From Rhodamnia argentea (Eukaryota; Streptophyta; Magnoliopsida; Myrtales; Myrtaceae), in contig NC_063155.1 in NCBI RefSeq assembly GCF_020921035.1, positions 24,359,294 through 24,423,293 of the forward strand: a DNA stretch of 64,000 bases, written 5' to 3'. Of this stretch, positions 60,528 through 64,000 are shown one piece after another; position 1 is the first letter of the stretch, and each line of letters starts with the position of its first letter. Under the pieces are notes generated by a model. The model was not told the DNA's origin. It made no database searches and saw only the letters and a program-made list of their open reading frames with translations. Made by a program: the position numbers and the translations under genes.

Positions 60528-60825
60528 GCCTTTGAGTCTGTCCACCACACTAGATCAACTGAGGCAAGACTTTGCGCCGCTACTTTAACAACTTAAATTA
60601 TAAATACAAAACAAAAAATTTCTGACTTAATTTTAATAAGCGGGGCTTGTGATAACAATGTGGAAGGGATATTTACCCTCACCTAAAAAAGTTTGGACAT
60701 GAAAATAACTGAGTCGAATGTAGTTATCTTACCATGTTTTGAAAATTGGACAAGCGTCCAGAAATTTTTAAGTCCAATGTATAGAGACTAATTTATTCTT
60801 ACGCTTTTTAATTTGGGTAGTGCAA

Positions 60826-61840
60826 AGCTCTACCTAAAGCTAATTGTTGTTCCCAGCTCTTTTTATATTACCGATCTGCATTTATGGCGATAAAGTATTC
60901 TTCATGTTCCTTGTTGATTGTTAGGTTCCACTTTTACCAGATTCCACACGAATTCTATGAGCTCGTGAACTGTCTCGCGAGTCTTCTTAAGCAAAATTCG
61001 CATTCTTGAAGCCATACTTCTTTCTTTTAGCTTTATTCCCCTGAACTCCTATAGGAGGTTTAGTAGTTCAGATGGAGGCCAATAGAAAAGTATTGAGTGG
61101 TGATAGTTGCACCTTTTGGCATTATTTTTTCCATGGATGTTCCTGACATAGTTGTCCTGGTGCAGGTGACTGAGAAGTTGTCAAGCGAATGGTTCGGACT
61201 CTCCTTATTGAGAAGAGTGTGAAGCATGCTCACGCTTTACTTGTTCGAGTTTGTGTGATATACATGTAGAAAATTGTATTTATAAGAGGTTTTGGATGGT
61301 TTCAGATAAAAATCTTCAAGATTGGACCTCGTGGACCATACCTCTGGCTCTTCTTTCGGATGTTCGTACTTTCTTGCTAGTGTCAGCAGTAATTATCTCA
61401 CTGTTATTTCTTTTTAAGGTTCTGAACTTAATGTCTGTTGCCAAACTCGGCTTTCATGATTGTGCACTGCCATTTGGTACATTGGTTCATGCTTATTCAT
61501 CAGCACTTACCGAAATTACTTTGTCGTACGAGAATTTCAATATGTTGGAAGAAATGTCGGGGATGCTTTTTACTTGCGCTTGCTATGAACTACCCCTTGT
61601 CTTTGGTTAGTATGAAGTACCTTTTTAACGGCGCTTTTCTCTTATGTTTTTTCTCCCCTAAGGCTAGGGTGTTTATGCATCTATGTGAATACATATAGCC
61701 ACTGCCTACTTCTGACCTTGGCCAGTGTCATCTCTTTGCTATGCCTGGTTGGCCATCCACACATTAGGTTTGTGGCGCACCAAAACATACATCAGTGTGA
61801 ATGTCTGCTGTTTATGTCCCCGACCTCTGGTTTTTATCTA
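60826..61840. repeat. Duplicated 3' flank block, right copy
   Basis: Direct copy of 54722-55690 (see the left copy for shared phrases). Here similarity ends around CGACCTCTGGTTTTTATC, and unrelated sequence follows instead of the ASY1 fragment. Confidence 0.88.
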
Positions 61841-62653
61841 GTTGAAAAGACATGCATAGACATACCATATGACTATGCGCATGCGGGTGTGCTTTCATGC
61901 ACACACACTGATAGCTGTTGGCCCTGTGTCACCAGTCAGCAGCATGCGCCCTAATGAAGCTTAGAACTAGAAATAGCCTCTCTTGTGGTGAGTATTATCA
62001 GTGAAGCACTTCTGAGAGTTCTCTCTGTTCGGTCTGTTTGATAAGGTTCTTGGCGATGCGAATCCTTGTTGAGAGTTTGCGTATTCCTTACTGTTGAAAT
62101 TTTGTTAGGCGTACACTAATTTATGTAGGGCAATTGAAGTCCTTAGAACCGACAAGATTTTCAATATGCTCCGGGATCTGTTGCTGTCGTTCTGTATTTC
62201 AACAGTTTTTTCAATCAAAAAACATTGATTCCGCAATATGTTGAGGCTAGTATTTAAAGCATCAGCTTTTAGGATTATTAAAGCGGTAAAGGAGTCAACA
62301 TGCTAGGCCTAGGCAGGTCTTTAGAACGGCTTCACGCTGAAAATATATCTGGCACATGCCAGTTTGCTGTAGAAGAATACTATTCAATTGTCAATTTCAC
62401 ATCTATTAAAGACTTCACCTTCTTGCACATGCCAATTTGCCATAGAAGAATAAAATTGTCAATTCCATCATCAAAGATTTCACGTTCTTCAATTTATGCC
62501 AATGGGCCGAATGCAGGTGCTATTTTTGCTGTTTTGTTGGACAATAAAAATGACCGAGTCCAGAAGCATACAAAATCTTAAGGGGCAGTAGTGAATGAGG
62601 TTTTGAATGGACTGGAGAGTTCCCAGATAATAGCATCACAATGACGAAGGTCC
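61841..62653. other. 3' flank of ASY1
   Basis: AT-rich DNA lying 3' of the ASY1 stop codon. A local repeat GCACATGCCAGTTTGCTGTA / GCACATGCCAATTTGCCATA lies at about 62350-62450. No other gene is recognised. Confidence 0.45.
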
Positions 62654-63816
62654 TCAGAGGGCTTGTGACTTCTGGCGCTTTGAGGACTGAAGGATCGGGT
62701 CCTTAACCTGCAGAAGGAAAAAATGAATTGCCTTTATAATTAGGAAAATACTAGGCATTGACCATGTTTGCGCTCTGAAAGCAGCAAGAGAACTGCATCA
62801 TTTGAATATAAATGGGTCATGATTTTATACTGTGCTCGTTTTTCTTGATTGCTTGTCCTGAGTGGATCCATTGTATGCAACAGTGTCCATGTCGTCAGCA
62901 TTTGTCGTAGGTCCATTGGTTCTGCTGTTTTGATTTCCTGGAATAAAGCTCTCTCGAGAGGCCACCGACTGGCACAGAGAGAGAGAGAGAGAGAGAATCA
63001 TAACCTTACTGTTATGTGTACAAACATATAATAGTTAAATGTGAGTAAGAAGCAGAAATGAAAAGATTGATCACCATTCACCTTGGCCCTGCTTGTGGGA
63101 GTGTTCTCGTTCCCCTTCATCCCAGAAACAGTCTGCTCACTCTGGATGGAACCATTCAAATTCAAGTTAGATCTGACCTTCATGCGCGTGAGATCTGATC
63201 CAATGGAGTGTAGGATGCCACAGGTGGACATGTCTGGGTGGCGGTTCCCTGTTGTATCAAGACCTTGCTTTGTGAAATGAGAAAAAAGAAAAGAGAGTAT
63301 CGTTGAAGGCCAAATCACTCTTCTGTGAGGATATTGTATTACCCTTAGTCATGAGTTCCTGAGGGTGGAGGCTACTGGACTGCTCATGAGTATCCACATC
63401 CTGTTGAATTTGAAAGAGCTTGATAAGCATTGAACAATATCACGCAAGCATGAGAAAGATGGAAGTCAGGCACAGCAAAACTAAAGACAGTCTTGCCATT
63501 GCGTCATTCTCCAAGGCTTTCTTGGCTTCATTTAGCTTCTTCTCAGTCAGATCAGAATGGATAACGCGCTTGCCTATGTCATTGGAGGATCGTGGGTTGA
63601 TAAGATTGAGAATTTCACCGAGAAAAATAACAGTATACCCAAAAAATTAGCATATTGCAGCATACCTAGCCTGCGACTGCCTTTGGCTTCAACCATGCCC
63701 TCACGGACCATCCTATCAATGAGTTTCCGGATGGTAGCCTGATTCGCTTCTCCATTGAGCTTATCCTGAAGCTTCGTAACCGTTACATACTTCATCGGGA
63801 GAGCGTGACACAAAGC
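62654..63816 (-). CDS. ASY1: Meiotic HORMA-domain axis protein ASY1, C-terminal exons (gene continues past the window edge)
   Basis: Six exons, 63816-63666, 63573-63497, 63400-63343, 63263-63082, 62968-62831 and 62707-62654, join in frame. They read ALPMKYVTVTKLQDKLNGEA, then NQATIRKLIDRMVREG, GKRVIHSDLTEKKLNEAKKA, MSTCGILHSIGSDLTRMK, ASRESF, and end in KDPILQSSKRQKSQAL. This follows the C-terminal third of ASY1: the winged-helix part of the chromatin-binding region, a disordered linker, and the closing KRQKSQ segment, which in Arabidopsis serves as the closure motif bound by the HORMA domain and remodelled by PCH2. ASY1 loads on the chromosome axis and promotes inter-homologue crossovers. 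The HORMA domain itself lies beyond position 64000. The intron after DAM (63497) starts with GC. The pyrimidine tract before 62968 is a CT microsatellite. Confidence 0.92.
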
Positions 63817-64000
63817 CTGTATTTATGACATGCAAGTTGACACATACTCATCTGCAGTGATCTCTCAAATACTTCTGCAACCAGAAGCCTAATGAAAGAA
63901 AATTCATAGGCCACTTGACAATCAACAATGTGCAGGACAGAAGTGAAGTTTAGCATCAAATTTTCTCTCTTGAAAACCTACTTTTGGTATTAGTTTTGAA

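Noticed and set aside
1..64000. CRISPR arrays, bacterial operons or phage-like modules
   Set aside because: None seen; gene structure, introns and repeats are those of a plant nucleus.

Overview
The window is nuclear DNA of a flowering plant, almost certainly a eudicot. Multi-exon genes with GT-AG introns encode plant-only proteins (a PSI antenna protein, an SBP-box factor, an LTPG, a plant complex I subunit). They are separated by long AT-rich stretches full of inverted-repeat elements. A Myrtaceae (eucalypt-like) source is my guess from the general look of the sequence; nothing here proves it.

Layout, left to right: the 3' end of a probable SPL gene (+, 0.1-1.3 kb); a three-zinc-finger RanBP2-type protein like Arabidopsis At1g67325 (-, 4.8-8.9 kb); a GPI-anchored lipid transfer protein (-, 9.9-11.4 kb); a decayed plastid insertion with ndhA and ndhI (15.4-16.2 kb); a molybdenum-cofactor-sulfurase-like protein that seems to lack the PLP lysine (-, 16.4-17.7 kb); a plastid-targeted YbeD/DUF493 protein (-, 20.5-25.6 kb); tRNA-Leu(AAG) (-, 26.3 kb); a small DnaJ-type cysteine-rich protein (+, 27.8 kb); Lhca2 (-, 31.0-32.5 kb); about 16 kb with no gene I recognise but several inverted-repeat elements; an F-box/MYND protein like At1g67340 (+, 48.7-50.2 kb); and a small complex I subunit like At1g67350 (+, 53.8 kb). 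From there to the end runs a rearranged block that finishes in the C-terminal exons of the meiotic HORMA protein ASY1 (At1g67370-like, -, 62.7-63.8 kb and beyond the edge).

As I recall the Arabidopsis map, four of these genes (At1g67325, 67340, 67350, 67370) lie together there in the same order, so the window looks like an old conserved block opened up by insertions.

The most unusual part is 53-64 kb. The promoter, 5' leader intron and first codons of the complex I gene occur a second time, inverted, at 59.9-60.5 kb. That copy sits directly upstream, in the same sense, of a full-length intron-containing BUD31 copy with one internal stop. About 1 kb of the complex I gene's 3' flank recurs in direct orientation at 60.8-61.8 kb. 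A frameshifted ASY1 middle fragment lies at 55.7-56.6 kb, on the wrong side of the ASY1 C-terminal exons to belong to the same gene. I found no new enzymatic or defence system; the novelty here is structural.
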